From Flavobacteriales bacterium (GTDB taxonomy: Bacteria > Bacteroidota > Bacteroidia > Flavobacteriales > Flavobacteriaceae): a DNA stretch of 64,000 bases. Location of the stretch: positions 124,001-188,000 of the forward strand of contig JAFLBS010000001.1 of assembly GCA_017303755.1 (NCBI GenBank), given 5' to 3'. The notes under the pieces are model-generated. The model was not told where the DNA came from and ran no database searches. It saw nothing but the letters and a program-made list of their open reading frames with translations. Numbering within the stretch: position 1 is the first letter of the stretch; each line of letters opens with the position of its first letter. The translations under genes and the position numbers were made by a program. This document shows, one piece after another, positions 34,997-43,199 of this stretch.

Positions 34997-35802
34997 TATT
35001 CAGAATTAGCTTGCAAAGTGATAGGCAAAGTATAAGAACATCTTACTTTTTTACCATTTTGTTCAGCTGGTGTCCATCTTGGACATTTTCTTAATAATTT
35101 TTCAGCTGCAGCTTTTGTTCCGTAACCGATATCTCTAACTTTAATATCTGTTAGTGAGCCATCTTTTTCTACAGTAAATTGAACAAACACTTTACCTCCA
35201 GGAAAATTTTCGTCTTCAGGTTGTTCAAAGTTATTTTGAACATATTTGTAAAACTTATCTATTCCACCTGGAAATTCAGGTTTAACTTCAACACCTGCTG
35301 TATTATAAAGACTATTATCTTCTTCAACAACTTCCACTTGTTTTGGCCCATCTCCTGGTGGTTCAATTCTTAAATCAGCATCTGGATCACCTTTGATGTC
35401 TTTATCACCAATTTTTTTATCCTCCAAATCCTTCATCTTCGGTGGTTCTTCGGTGATTTCTTCTGTTTTAGCAACTACTGGCTTAACAAACTTCACTTGA
35501 TCCACTTTTGGTGGTGGTGGTGGTGGTGGTGGAAGATTTTCTTTAGGCTTTTCCTCTTTTGGAGGAAGCTTTACAGTAGTAATCTTCTTATTTAATGATA
35601 GATCCTCATCATCAGAAGAGCTACCAAAAAACTCAACCAGTTTTGGCGTGGCAACAGCCAAACTAAAAACAACTGCACCAATTAATAAAGCACGTAATGT
35701 GGTATTTACATTTTTCTTACGTAAATCATAAGCACCATAACTCTTGTTACGTCCTTCAAAAACGATGTCAAGCCATTGTTTTTTAAATAGGTCTAATTTC
35801 AT
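34996..35802 (-). CDS. tonB: Energy transducer TonB
   Basis: 268 residues. A cytoplasmic start with RNKSYGAYDLRKK, one membrane helix (about 36-52), a periplasmic spacer rich in Pro, Lys and Glu with seven consecutive Pro, and a TonB C-terminal domain (about 175-265) with VEVKPEFPGGIDKFYKYVQNNF-like FPGG-K motif and VFVQFTVEKDGSL. It transmits ExbBD proton-driven motion to outer-membrane receptors. Confidence 0.95.
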   Translation of the reverse strand: MKLDLFKKQWLDIVFEGRNKSYGAYDLRKKNVNTTLRALLIGAVVFSLAVATPKLVEFFGSSSDDEDLSLNKKITTVKLPPKEEKPKENLPPPPPPPPKVDQVKFVKPVVAKTEEITEEPPKMKDLEDKKIGDKDIKGDPDADLRIEPPGDGPKQVEVVEEDNSLYNTAGVEVKPEFPGGIDKFYKYVQNNFEQPEDENFPGGKVFVQFTVEKDGSLTDIKVRDIGYGTKAAAEKLLRKCPRWTPAEQNGKKVRCSYTLPITLQANSE

Positions 35803-35829
35803 TTTTACTTAATTTAAATTATACAAGAG

Positions 35830-36393
35830 TTACTTATTCATTTCGTCTGCAATCGTTTTCTCTTCTGGTTGAAGTTCATTCACAATCGCATAAGTAGGAA
35901 CATCACATATTGCCATTTCGTCTAACACATCCACCAAATTTCTGTAGGTTGATTTAGGAGTAGGTTTAATGATAACTATTAATCCTTTATCTTTACTACC
36001 TGTAATCTGAGGCACTTCATTAACGTATTTCAGAATTGCTTTTCTCAAACCTTCTTTACCGTATACATCAGCCTTTGGCGGAGTAATTGGAGCGCTTGGC
36101 AATCCCATGAACCATTTCATTTTATTGTCTTTCCCCATTACGATAGTCATGGTTCTTCTCTCATCAACCTTCAAATCCTTTGTCTCTGGTTCATCTGGTT
36201 TATCTTTGTCAGGTAAACCTAAATTCATTGATTGAGGTTTTGATAACGACGTGGTCAACATAAAGAACGTAATCAAAAGGAAAGCCAAATCCACCATAGC
36301 AGTTAAATCTACTTTAGAATTCTGCTTTTTACTTCTTACCTTTTTGGAGCCTTTTTTGCCTCCGCCGTCATCGCCGGTATTTAATTCAGCCAT
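35830..36393 (-). CDS. exbD: ExbD/TolR family biopolymer transporter 2
   Basis: 187 residues. One membrane helix with the conserved Asp (KVDLTAMVDLAFLLITFFML), preceded by a Lys/Gly-rich cytoplasmic tail, and a periplasmic domain from about 70. Second of two ExbD copies, 17 bases after the first and 27 before tonB. Confidence 0.95.
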   Translation of the reverse strand: MAELNTGDDGGGKKGSKKVRSKKQNSKVDLTAMVDLAFLLITFFMLTTSLSKPQSMNLGLPDKDKPDEPETKDLKVDERRTMTIVMGKDNKMKWFMGLPSAPITPPKADVYGKEGLRKAILKYVNEVPQITGSKDKGLIVIIKPTPKSTYRNLVDVLDEMAICDVPTYAIVNELQPEEKTIADEMNK

Positions 36394-36410
36394 TTTCTTT
36401 ACTTATAAAA

Positions 36411-37046
36411 TTAAAAATTCTCGCCTCTTAAACCAGTTACCAAATCGAAGGTATTGATTTTTTGGTCTTGTAAAATATCCATTACAATTTTCACTTTTGG
36501 ATATTCCAATTTTGCATCACCTTTTATGGCGAAGTTAAGTTCTTTATCACTTCCTAATTCGATATTAGCTTGACGAGCAGTATATATCCAATCTTTAAGT
36601 TGATTAGTTTGACTACCTACAATAGTATCGTAAGGAACACCAGGTTGTAAACCTTGCTTATTTCTATCAGCACTTTTCATCTTGATGATTTCAGCCATAT
36701 TTTGAATAGGCACACCAAAACTTTCCATTAATGCAAATTGTTCTTTCTGCTCATCACTAAAAGAAACACCGTATTTTTGACCCATTAATTCTAGGGTTTT
36801 TTTACGAAGCTCTCTTCCTTTGATATCAACAAACATATTTTCTTTGCCTTTCCCTACAGTTATGGTAACCAAATCTGTATCAGGTAATTTTGTTTTTACC
36901 GTTGAACTTGGTGTATCTACTGATATTGGTTCAGGCACTTTAGCTGTTGCAGTAAGAATAAAGAACGTAAGCAAAAGGAAAGCCACATCACACATTGCTG
37001 TCATGTCGATAGATGCTGCTTTTTTTGACATTTTTATTTTTGCCAT
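36411..37046 (-). CDS. exbD: ExbD/TolR family biopolymer transporter 1
   Basis: 211 residues with a membrane helix carrying the proton-path Asp (SIDMTAMCDVAFLLLTFFILTA) and a longer periplasmic domain than its partner. Two non-identical ExbD copies in one operon are usual in Bacteroidota and probably form a mixed motor with ExbB. Confidence 0.95.
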   Translation of the reverse strand: MAKIKMSKKAASIDMTAMCDVAFLLLTFFILTATAKVPEPISVDTPSSTVKTKLPDTDLVTITVGKGKENMFVDIKGRELRKKTLELMGQKYGVSFSDEQKEQFALMESFGVPIQNMAEIIKMKSADRNKQGLQPGVPYDTIVGSQTNQLKDWIYTARQANIELGSDKELNFAIKGDAKLEYPKVKIVMDILQDQKINTFDLVTGLRGENF

Positions 37047-37098
37047 CTTTATTTTTGTGTTGAATTTAATTGATGAATTTAATCATCCAATCAAATTA

Positions 37099-37917
37099 TT
37101 ATTTTAAACTTCCTCTAAATCTTCTATAAGTATTAACGATTGCAGTTGCAGCTTCGTCAATTGAATACGTTAACGTATCGATTTTTGAAGTAAATAAGTT
37201 GTAAGTCACAATCGCTAAAGCAGAAGTAGAAATACCTGTTGCAGTATTAATAAGTGCTTCAGAGATACCATTTGCTAACATCGCTTGGTCTGGAGTTCCA
37301 GCAGTTGCTAACGCACCAAACGCTTTAATCATACCTGTTACCGTTCCTAATAATCCCGCAAGAGTTCCTAAAGAAACTAATGTAGATAAAATAGTCATAT
37401 TTTTCTCTAACATTGGCATTTCTAATGCAGTAGCTTCTTCAATTTCTTTGTGAATCATTTCAGCAGCTTCCTCACTGTTAAAACCTTCTTTTTTAACATC
37501 TTGGTATTTTACTAACGCAGCTTTGATTGCATTAGCCACAGAACCTTTTTGTTTGTCACAAGCAGCAATAGCATCGTCAATATTACCTGCATTAATGTTC
37601 GACTGAACTCTACCCATAAATTGGTCTAAATTACCAGTTCCAGCAGCTTTAGAGATAACAAAATATCTTTCGAAAGAGAACACAATTACCATTAATAATA
37701 ATCCCATCAAAACGGGTACAATTGGACCTCCTTTGTAAACCATTGCTAAATAGTTTCCTGGTAGCGGATGACCTGTGTTTACTCCACCTTCAAAGTTTGA
37801 ACCCGCACCCATGATGAACTGCCAGATGATCCATCCAACAAAAATACATAATGCAATTACAATCCCAGAGAACATTCCTCCTCCGTTTGAACCCTTTTCT
37901 TTTTTAACGTTTGCCAT
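37099..37917 (-). CDS. exbB: ExbB/MotA/TolQ family proton channel
   Basis: 272 residues with membrane helices at about 17-36, 65-83, 175-195 and 215-235 and the conserved LGLLGTVTGMIKAF core (ALG-x-GLLGTVTG). First gene of the seven-gene TonB operon; forms the stator channel with ExbD. Confidence 0.96.
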   Translation of the reverse strand: MANVKKEKGSNGGGMFSGIVIALCIFVGWIIWQFIMGAGSNFEGGVNTGHPLPGNYLAMVYKGGPIVPVLMGLLLMVIVFSFERYFVISKAAGTGNLDQFMGRVQSNINAGNIDDAIAACDKQKGSVANAIKAALVKYQDVKKEGFNSEEAAEMIHKEIEEATALEMPMLEKNMTILSTLVSLGTLAGLLGTVTGMIKAFGALATAGTPDQAMLANGISEALINTATGISTSALAIVTYNLFTSKIDTLTYSIDEAATAIVNTYRRFRGSLK

Positions 37918-37987
37918 TTTTAAAATTTTTAATAGTTTTTAAATAATTATAAAGTTTTTTAGTTGTTAAATAAAACTTGAATAGGAG

Positions 37988-37995
37988 CAAATTTA
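37988..37995 (-). promoter_or_regulatory. -7 box of the TonB operon
   Basis: TAAATTTG on the minus strand matches TAnnTTTG; predicted leader about 66 bases to the exbB start. No clear -33 TTG. Confidence 0.45.
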
Positions 37996-38316
37996 ATTTT
38001 TTAGTTTAAATAAAAAAACTTTTTTTACTTTTTATATGATATTGTTTAGACTTGTATTTTTATCAAATTTAATGAAGCGATTAGGCTATTTTAGTAACAA
38101 AAATGAAACATAACTGACTATTAAATGATTAAATTTACAATTCCCCTACATTTGATAACGACCAATTGTTTATTATTATTATTAGTATAGATGAAAAAAA
38201 AGCTAAAAAGGTTGGAATTGACTACAAAAAAGCTTCATTTCTATATATGATGATAACTAAAAATTATAGTATATTGCGCTTAAAAATTCATCTTACCCAT
38301 CAAATTTACTAAAATA
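37996..38316. other. Divergent intergenic region
   Basis: AT-rich region between the TonB operon and the HerA-like gene. Apart from the -7 box at 37988, I see no open frame, terminator, operator dyad or RNA fold; an unspecific TAT/TTA-rich stretch lies around 38170-38190. Confidence 0.5.
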
Positions 38317-39825
38317 ATGAGTACAAAAGAAAATTTCATCCAACACATTAATGACGGCTACACTACCAAAGGTTCTTCAATTCTTTTAGGTGCTGCAATA
38401 TTAGAAAACGAGCCTGTTGGTGAAACACAAGTTAAAATCCCGCTTAAAACACTGAATCGACACGGCTTAATTGCTGGAGCAACTGGAACTGGAAAAACCA
38501 AAACCATTCAAGTGCTTTCTGAGCAGTTATCCTCATTTGGGATTCCGGTTTTGATGATGGACATCAAAGGAGATTTTTCTGGAATTGCTAAAGCGGGTGA
38601 AGAAAAACCTTTCATCACTGAACGCCATGCTAAAATCAATATTCCCTACACAACTGCCGATTATCCGGTTGAATTGATGACACTTTCTGCTCAAGATGGT
38701 GTTCGATTGCGAGCCACAATCTCGGAATTTGGACCCGTTTTATTTTCAAGAATATTAGATTTAAACGATACTCAAGCTGGAGTAGTTTCAGTTATTTTCA
38801 AATACTGTGACGATCACAAAATGCCACTTTTGGATCTCAAGGACATTAAAAAAGTGCTGAATTACATTACCGAAGAAGGAAAAGCAGAAATCTCGGAAGA
38901 GTACGGTAAAATTTCAACATCAACCACTGGAACCATATTGCGAAAAATCATCGAATTGGAACAACAAGGTGGTGATTTCTTTTTTGGTGAAAAATCATTT
39001 GAAATTGACGATTTGATGCGCATTGACGAAAACGGAAGAGGCTATGTAAGCATCATTCGACTGACTGACATTCAAGACAAACCTAAATTATTCTCCACTT
39101 TCATGCTGAGTTTATTGGCTGAAATTTACCAACAAATGCCTGAAAAAGGTGATGTTGATCAGCCTGAATTGGTTTTGTTTATTGACGAAGCGCATTTAAT
39201 TTTCAACGAAGCAAGTAAGGTGTTGTTGGATCAAATTGAAACCATAATTAAATTAATTCGTTCGAAAGGAATTGGTGTTTATTTTATAACCCAAAATCCT
39301 ATGGACATACCAAAAGGAGTTTTGGCACAATTGGGTTTAAAAATTCAACACGCATTGAGAGCTTTTACCGCCAATGACCGACAAGCCATCAAACAAACGG
39401 CCGATAATTACCCAACATCAGACTATTATAAAACGGATGAAGTTTTAACATCTCTCGGAATTGGAGAAGCTTTTGTAACTGCATTAAATGAAAAAGGAAT
39501 TCCAACTCCATTAGCAGCAACGATGCTTCGTGCGCCACAAAGTAGAATGGATGTTTTGACCGATAGTGAAATTACAACTATCAATGCTCAATCAAAATTG
39601 GTAAAAAAATACCAAGAAGAAATTGACCGCGAAAGCGCCTATGAACTGCTGACTAAAAAAATTGAATCAGCCATAGAGCAAGCCGAAGAACAAGAAGTTG
39701 AAGAAAAGAAAAGCAATGAACCAAGTACTGCCGAAGTTATTGGAAAGTCGGTAACCAAAGTAGTCACTAGTGCTTCATTTATAAGAGGTGTTTTTGGCAT
39801 TTTGATGAAGATGTTCAGAAAATAG
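38317..39825 (+). CDS. HerA-like/DUF853 family ATPase
   Basis: 502 residues. Walker A GATGTGKT (54-61), a DIKGDFSGIAKAG motif of the DUF853/YjgR family, Walker B ELVLFIDEAHL and a sensor stretch VYFITQNPMDIP. C-terminal coiled coil rich in Glu and Gln. Family function is unknown; the fold is that of hexameric DNA-translocating ATPases. No NurA-type nuclease gene is adjacent, so a defence role is not supported here. Confidence 0.92.
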   Translation: MSTKENFIQHINDGYTTKGSSILLGAAILENEPVGETQVKIPLKTLNRHGLIAGATGTGKTKTIQVLSEQLSSFGIPVLMMDIKGDFSGIAKAGEEKPFITERHAKINIPYTTADYPVELMTLSAQDGVRLRATISEFGPVLFSRILDLNDTQAGVVSVIFKYCDDHKMPLLDLKDIKKVLNYITEEGKAEISEEYGKISTSTTGTILRKIIELEQQGGDFFFGEKSFEIDDLMRIDENGRGYVSIIRLTDIQDKPKLFSTFMLSLLAEIYQQMPEKGDVDQPELVLFIDEAHLIFNEASKVLLDQIETIIKLIRSKGIGVYFITQNPMDIPKGVLAQLGLKIQHALRAFTANDRQAIKQTADNYPTSDYYKTDEVLTSLGIGEAFVTALNEKGIPTPLAATMLRAPQSRMDVLTDSEITTINAQSKLVKKYQEEIDRESAYELLTKKIESAIEQAEEQEVEEKKSNEPSTAEVIGKSVTKVVTSASFIRGVFGILMKMFRK

Positions 39826-39877
39826 ACCGCTGCGCTACAAGAAGAAAGAAAAAAGGATAGAGAATATAGATAATCGG

Positions 39878-40246
39878 ATGAAAAGTTTTATGACTATCGG
39901 CTTGCTCGTACTGTCTAATGTTTTTATGACATTGGCTTGGTACGGTCATTTGAAATTCAAAGAACTCAAATGGTTTGAAAATGCGGGTTTAATCACCATC
40001 GTTTTGCTCAGTTGGGGTTTGGCTTTATTTGAATATTGTTTCCAAGTGCCAGCGAATCGAATTGGTTTTCAAGGCAATGGCGGACCATTTTCTTTATTGC
40101 AATTAAAAGTAATTCAAGAGGTAATTACACTCATTATTTTTGTGATTTTCTCTTTATTATTCTTTAAAAATGAAACTTTAAAATGGAATCATTTGATAGG
40201 GATGTGTTTTTTGGTGCTGGCAGTGTATTTTATTTTTAAAAAGTAA
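39878..40246 (+). CDS. DMT superfamily protein (DUF486)
   Basis: 122 residues with four membrane helices (about 5-22, 36-54, 71-95, 102-120) and the family stretch WGLALFEYCFQVPANRIG. A small multidrug-like membrane protein with unknown substrate. It follows the ATPase gene by 52 bases in the same direction. Confidence 0.88.
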   Translation: MKSFMTIGLLVLSNVFMTLAWYGHLKFKELKWFENAGLITIVLLSWGLALFEYCFQVPANRIGFQGNGGPFSLLQLKVIQEVITLIIFVIFSLLFFKNETLKWNHLIGMCFLVLAVYFIFKK

Positions 40247-40381
40247 ATTCTCGTTCAAAATACTAAAATACTCATTCTGAATGTATCAATACTAATTTTT
40301 AAGAAGCAAATTAATTGTTTTTCATATATTTATCTATTTAGAAAAAACCAAATTCAGTTCTACTCTTAATATTATTTAGCT

Positions 40382-43195
40382 ATGAAAAAATACTACTTGT
40401 TTTTTTTGCTTTTGGGATTATTGAGTAATGCTCAAATTGTAAATATTCCTGATCCCTATTTTAAAGATGCTTTATTAACGCATCAACCTCCAATTGACAC
40501 CAATAACGACAATGAAATTCAAGTTAACGAGGCGCTGAACGTGACTACCCTAAATGTGTCTACCAACTTTATAAGTAGTTTAACTGGAATAGAAGCATTC
40601 ATTAATTTGAACAACTTGTTTCTCAATGGCGGTCTATTTTTTACATCATTGGATTTGACTAGCTTAGCAAACCTACAAAACTTTAATTTGTTGATTGGCA
40701 ATGAATTAACAAGTTTAAATCTGAGTAACCTTCCAAATTTACAAACAGTGAATTGTCAGAACTGTGATTCTTTAGCGGAACTCAATATAGGCGGAACAAC
40801 TAATTTAACGTCTCTTGCTTGTCCGAACAGCGACATAATATCGCTAGACATGTCTCAACACACCAATCTACAAACACTTAATTGTGCCAACTGCAGTGAT
40901 TTATCTTCTATTAATTTGTCTGGAAACAGTAATCTTACCTATTTAGATTGTAGTAATTGTAGTTTGAACACATTAAATCTAGACTCATCTCCCAACTTAA
41001 GCTATTTGAATTGCGCAAGCAACCAACTTAGCGTTTTAGACTTAAATCCAATTCAAAATCTGACTTATTTGAACTGTCGATCAAACGCACTTACCAGTTT
41101 AAATGTAGCTAATTTAACCAATCTAAACCACTTAGACTGCAGCGTAAATCAAATTGCTACATTAGATGTGGCACCATTACAAAATTTAACTTTTCTTGAT
41201 TGCCATTGGAACAATCTTACATCGATAAATGCAGCTAACTTGACTAATTTAACCTATTTTGGGTGTAGCAATAATCAAATAAGTTCACTTGAAGTAGCTT
41301 CATTAATAAATTTAACTCACTTAGATTGTGAAATCAATCAATTAACGAATTTAAATGTTGTACCGTTAACAAATCTAACCTATTTAAGTTGCCATAATAA
41401 TCTATTTACCAATTTAAACTTAAGTTCTCTTACTAATCTAAACACTCTTAATTTTGGTAACGATGGTTTAAGCCCAGTAGATATTGGCATGATGACCAAT
41501 CTTGATTATTTGGGTTTTTGGGGTGGAAATCAAGAATCTCTTAACTTTAATGCGAACTCCAATTTAAGTTCTTTGTATATTAGAACCAACCATACATCTT
41601 TTGATTTATCAAATTTACCTCAAAATTACTTTACCAATTGGACAGGATTATATGTTCTCATACAATCATGTCCAAATTTAAGTTATTTGAATTTTAAAAC
41701 AGGTTATCCTATTTCAAACGGAATATTAATTCAAGATTGTCAAAATTTGAATTTTATTTGTTGTAATGAAACGGATGTTGCTTATTTCTCTAGTTCAGGA
41801 AATCAAAACACCCAAGCCAACTCTTACTGCTCATTTGTTCCCGGTGGAATTCACAATACCATTTCAGGAACAGCAACCATAGATATCAACAATAACGGAT
41901 GTGATGCTTCGGATTATCAGCTTGATGATTTGAAAATCACTATAAACGATGGAACAACTTCAGGTGCAACTTTTTCTAATAATGGTGAGTATGCTTTTTA
42001 CACTCAAACGGGTAGTTTTACATTGACTCCGCAATTTGAAAATCAGTATTTCACTGTTTCGCCAGCAACTGTAACTTTAAACTTTCCTACTTTGGATGGT
42101 TCTACGCAAACACAAAACTTTTGTATTACGCCCAATGGAGTTCACAATGATGTAGACGTAGTATTGCTTCCTTTGGAACCTGCTCGTCCCGGATTTGATG
42201 CAACTTACACTATAATTTATAAAAATAAAGGAAACCAAACGCTTTCTGGAACCGTAAATTTTAGTTTTGACGATGCTATTTTAGACTTTGTAACCTCAAA
42301 TCCTACTGTTGATTTGCAAGTTGTGAATGTTTTGAGTTGGAACTATTCAAACTTGTTGCCTTTTGAAACTAGAACGATTCATTTTACGTTGAATGTGAAT
42401 GCGCCAACAGAAATGCCACCCGTAAATATTAATGACGTATTGAATCTTGCTGTTATGATTGAGCCGATTGTTACTGACGAAACGCCAGATGACAATGTGT
42501 TTAATTTAAATCAAATTGTAGTGGGTTCGTATGATCCGAATGATAAAACCTGTTTGGAAGGCGATTCTATTTCTCCTGAAAAAGTGGGTGATTATTTGCA
42601 TTATTTGATTCGCTTTCAAAATTCTGGAACTGCTCCAGCCGAAAACATTGTAGTTAAGGACATGATTGACACCACCAAATTTGACTTGGCTTCGTTACAA
42701 CTACTATCAACTTCACACCCGCAAGTGACTCGAATTACAGGCAATAAAGTAGAGTTTATTTTTGAAAATATTCAACTTCCTGCTGAGCAAGACAACGAAC
42801 CCGCAAGTCACGGTTACATCGCTTTTAAAATCAGAACCAAAAACAATTTGGTGTTGGGAAATAGCGTTTCCAACACTGCCGATATTTATTTTGATTACAA
42901 CTTTCCGATTATTACCAATACAGCAACTACAACCATCGTTGCTTTGGGAGTGGATGAATTTGAAAATGCGTCAGTTGTTATGACACCAAATCCAGTAAAA
43001 CACAACTTAAGCATTAGCGCAGATGATGTGATTACCTCGATTCAAATGTACGATGTTCAAGGCCGATTGATTAGTACTCAACTGAACAACGTTAGTACTT
43101 TTAACTTAGATATGAATCAACACAATTTGGGTATTTACTTTGTAAAAGTAATTACTGAAAAGGGTGTGAAAGTGGAGAAAATAATTAAAGAATAA
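40382..43195 (+). CDS. Secreted LRR protein with T9SS type A sorting domain, copy 1
   Basis: 937 residues: signal peptide (about 1-17, LLSNAQ), an N-terminal cap, then about 20 leucine-rich repeats with a 21-residue period of form L-x-x-L-x-C-x-x-N-x-L-x-x-L (about 60-460), a Cys-containing cap, two Ig-like/DUF11-like domains (about 490-840) and a T9SS type A tail (about 860-937, ending KVEKIIKE). Exposed on the cell surface. The C-terminal half is nearly identical to the next gene, four bases away; the LRR part is divergent. Confidence 0.93.
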   Translation: MKKYYLFFLLLGLLSNAQIVNIPDPYFKDALLTHQPPIDTNNDNEIQVNEALNVTTLNVSTNFISSLTGIEAFINLNNLFLNGGLFFTSLDLTSLANLQNFNLLIGNELTSLNLSNLPNLQTVNCQNCDSLAELNIGGTTNLTSLACPNSDIISLDMSQHTNLQTLNCANCSDLSSINLSGNSNLTYLDCSNCSLNTLNLDSSPNLSYLNCASNQLSVLDLNPIQNLTYLNCRSNALTSLNVANLTNLNHLDCSVNQIATLDVAPLQNLTFLDCHWNNLTSINAANLTNLTYFGCSNNQISSLEVASLINLTHLDCEINQLTNLNVVPLTNLTYLSCHNNLFTNLNLSSLTNLNTLNFGNDGLSPVDIGMMTNLDYLGFWGGNQESLNFNANSNLSSLYIRTNHTSFDLSNLPQNYFTNWTGLYVLIQSCPNLSYLNFKTGYPISNGILIQDCQNLNFICCNETDVAYFSSSGNQNTQANSYCSFVPGGIHNTISGTATIDINNNGCDASDYQLDDLKITINDGTTSGATFSNNGEYAFYTQTGSFTLTPQFENQYFTVSPATVTLNFPTLDGSTQTQNFCITPNGVHNDVDVVLLPLEPARPGFDATYTIIYKNKGNQTLSGTVNFSFDDAILDFVTSNPTVDLQVVNVLSWNYSNLLPFETRTIHFTLNVNAPTEMPPVNINDVLNLAVMIEPIVTDETPDDNVFNLNQIVVGSYDPNDKTCLEGDSISPEKVGDYLHYLIRFQNSGTAPAENIVVKDMIDTTKFDLASLQLLSTSHPQVTRITGNKVEFIFENIQLPAEQDNEPASHGYIAFKIRTKNNLVLGNSVSNTADIYFDYNFPIITNTATTTIVALGVDEFENASVVMTPNPVKHNLSISADDVITSIQMYDVQGRLISTQLNNVSTFNLDMNQHNLGIYFVKVITEKGVKVEKIIKE

Positions 43196-43199
43196 AATT

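Noticed and set aside
38317..39825. HerA-like ATPase as part of a HerA-based defence system
   Set aside because: No nuclease, SIR2 or DUF4297 partner lies next to it, and the DUF853 type is a common housekeeping-like family.
40900..41800. Periodic sequence as a possible CRISPR or satellite array
   Set aside because: The 63-bp periodicity is that of 21-residue LRR coding units with non-identical DNA; no conserved repeat-spacer pattern.
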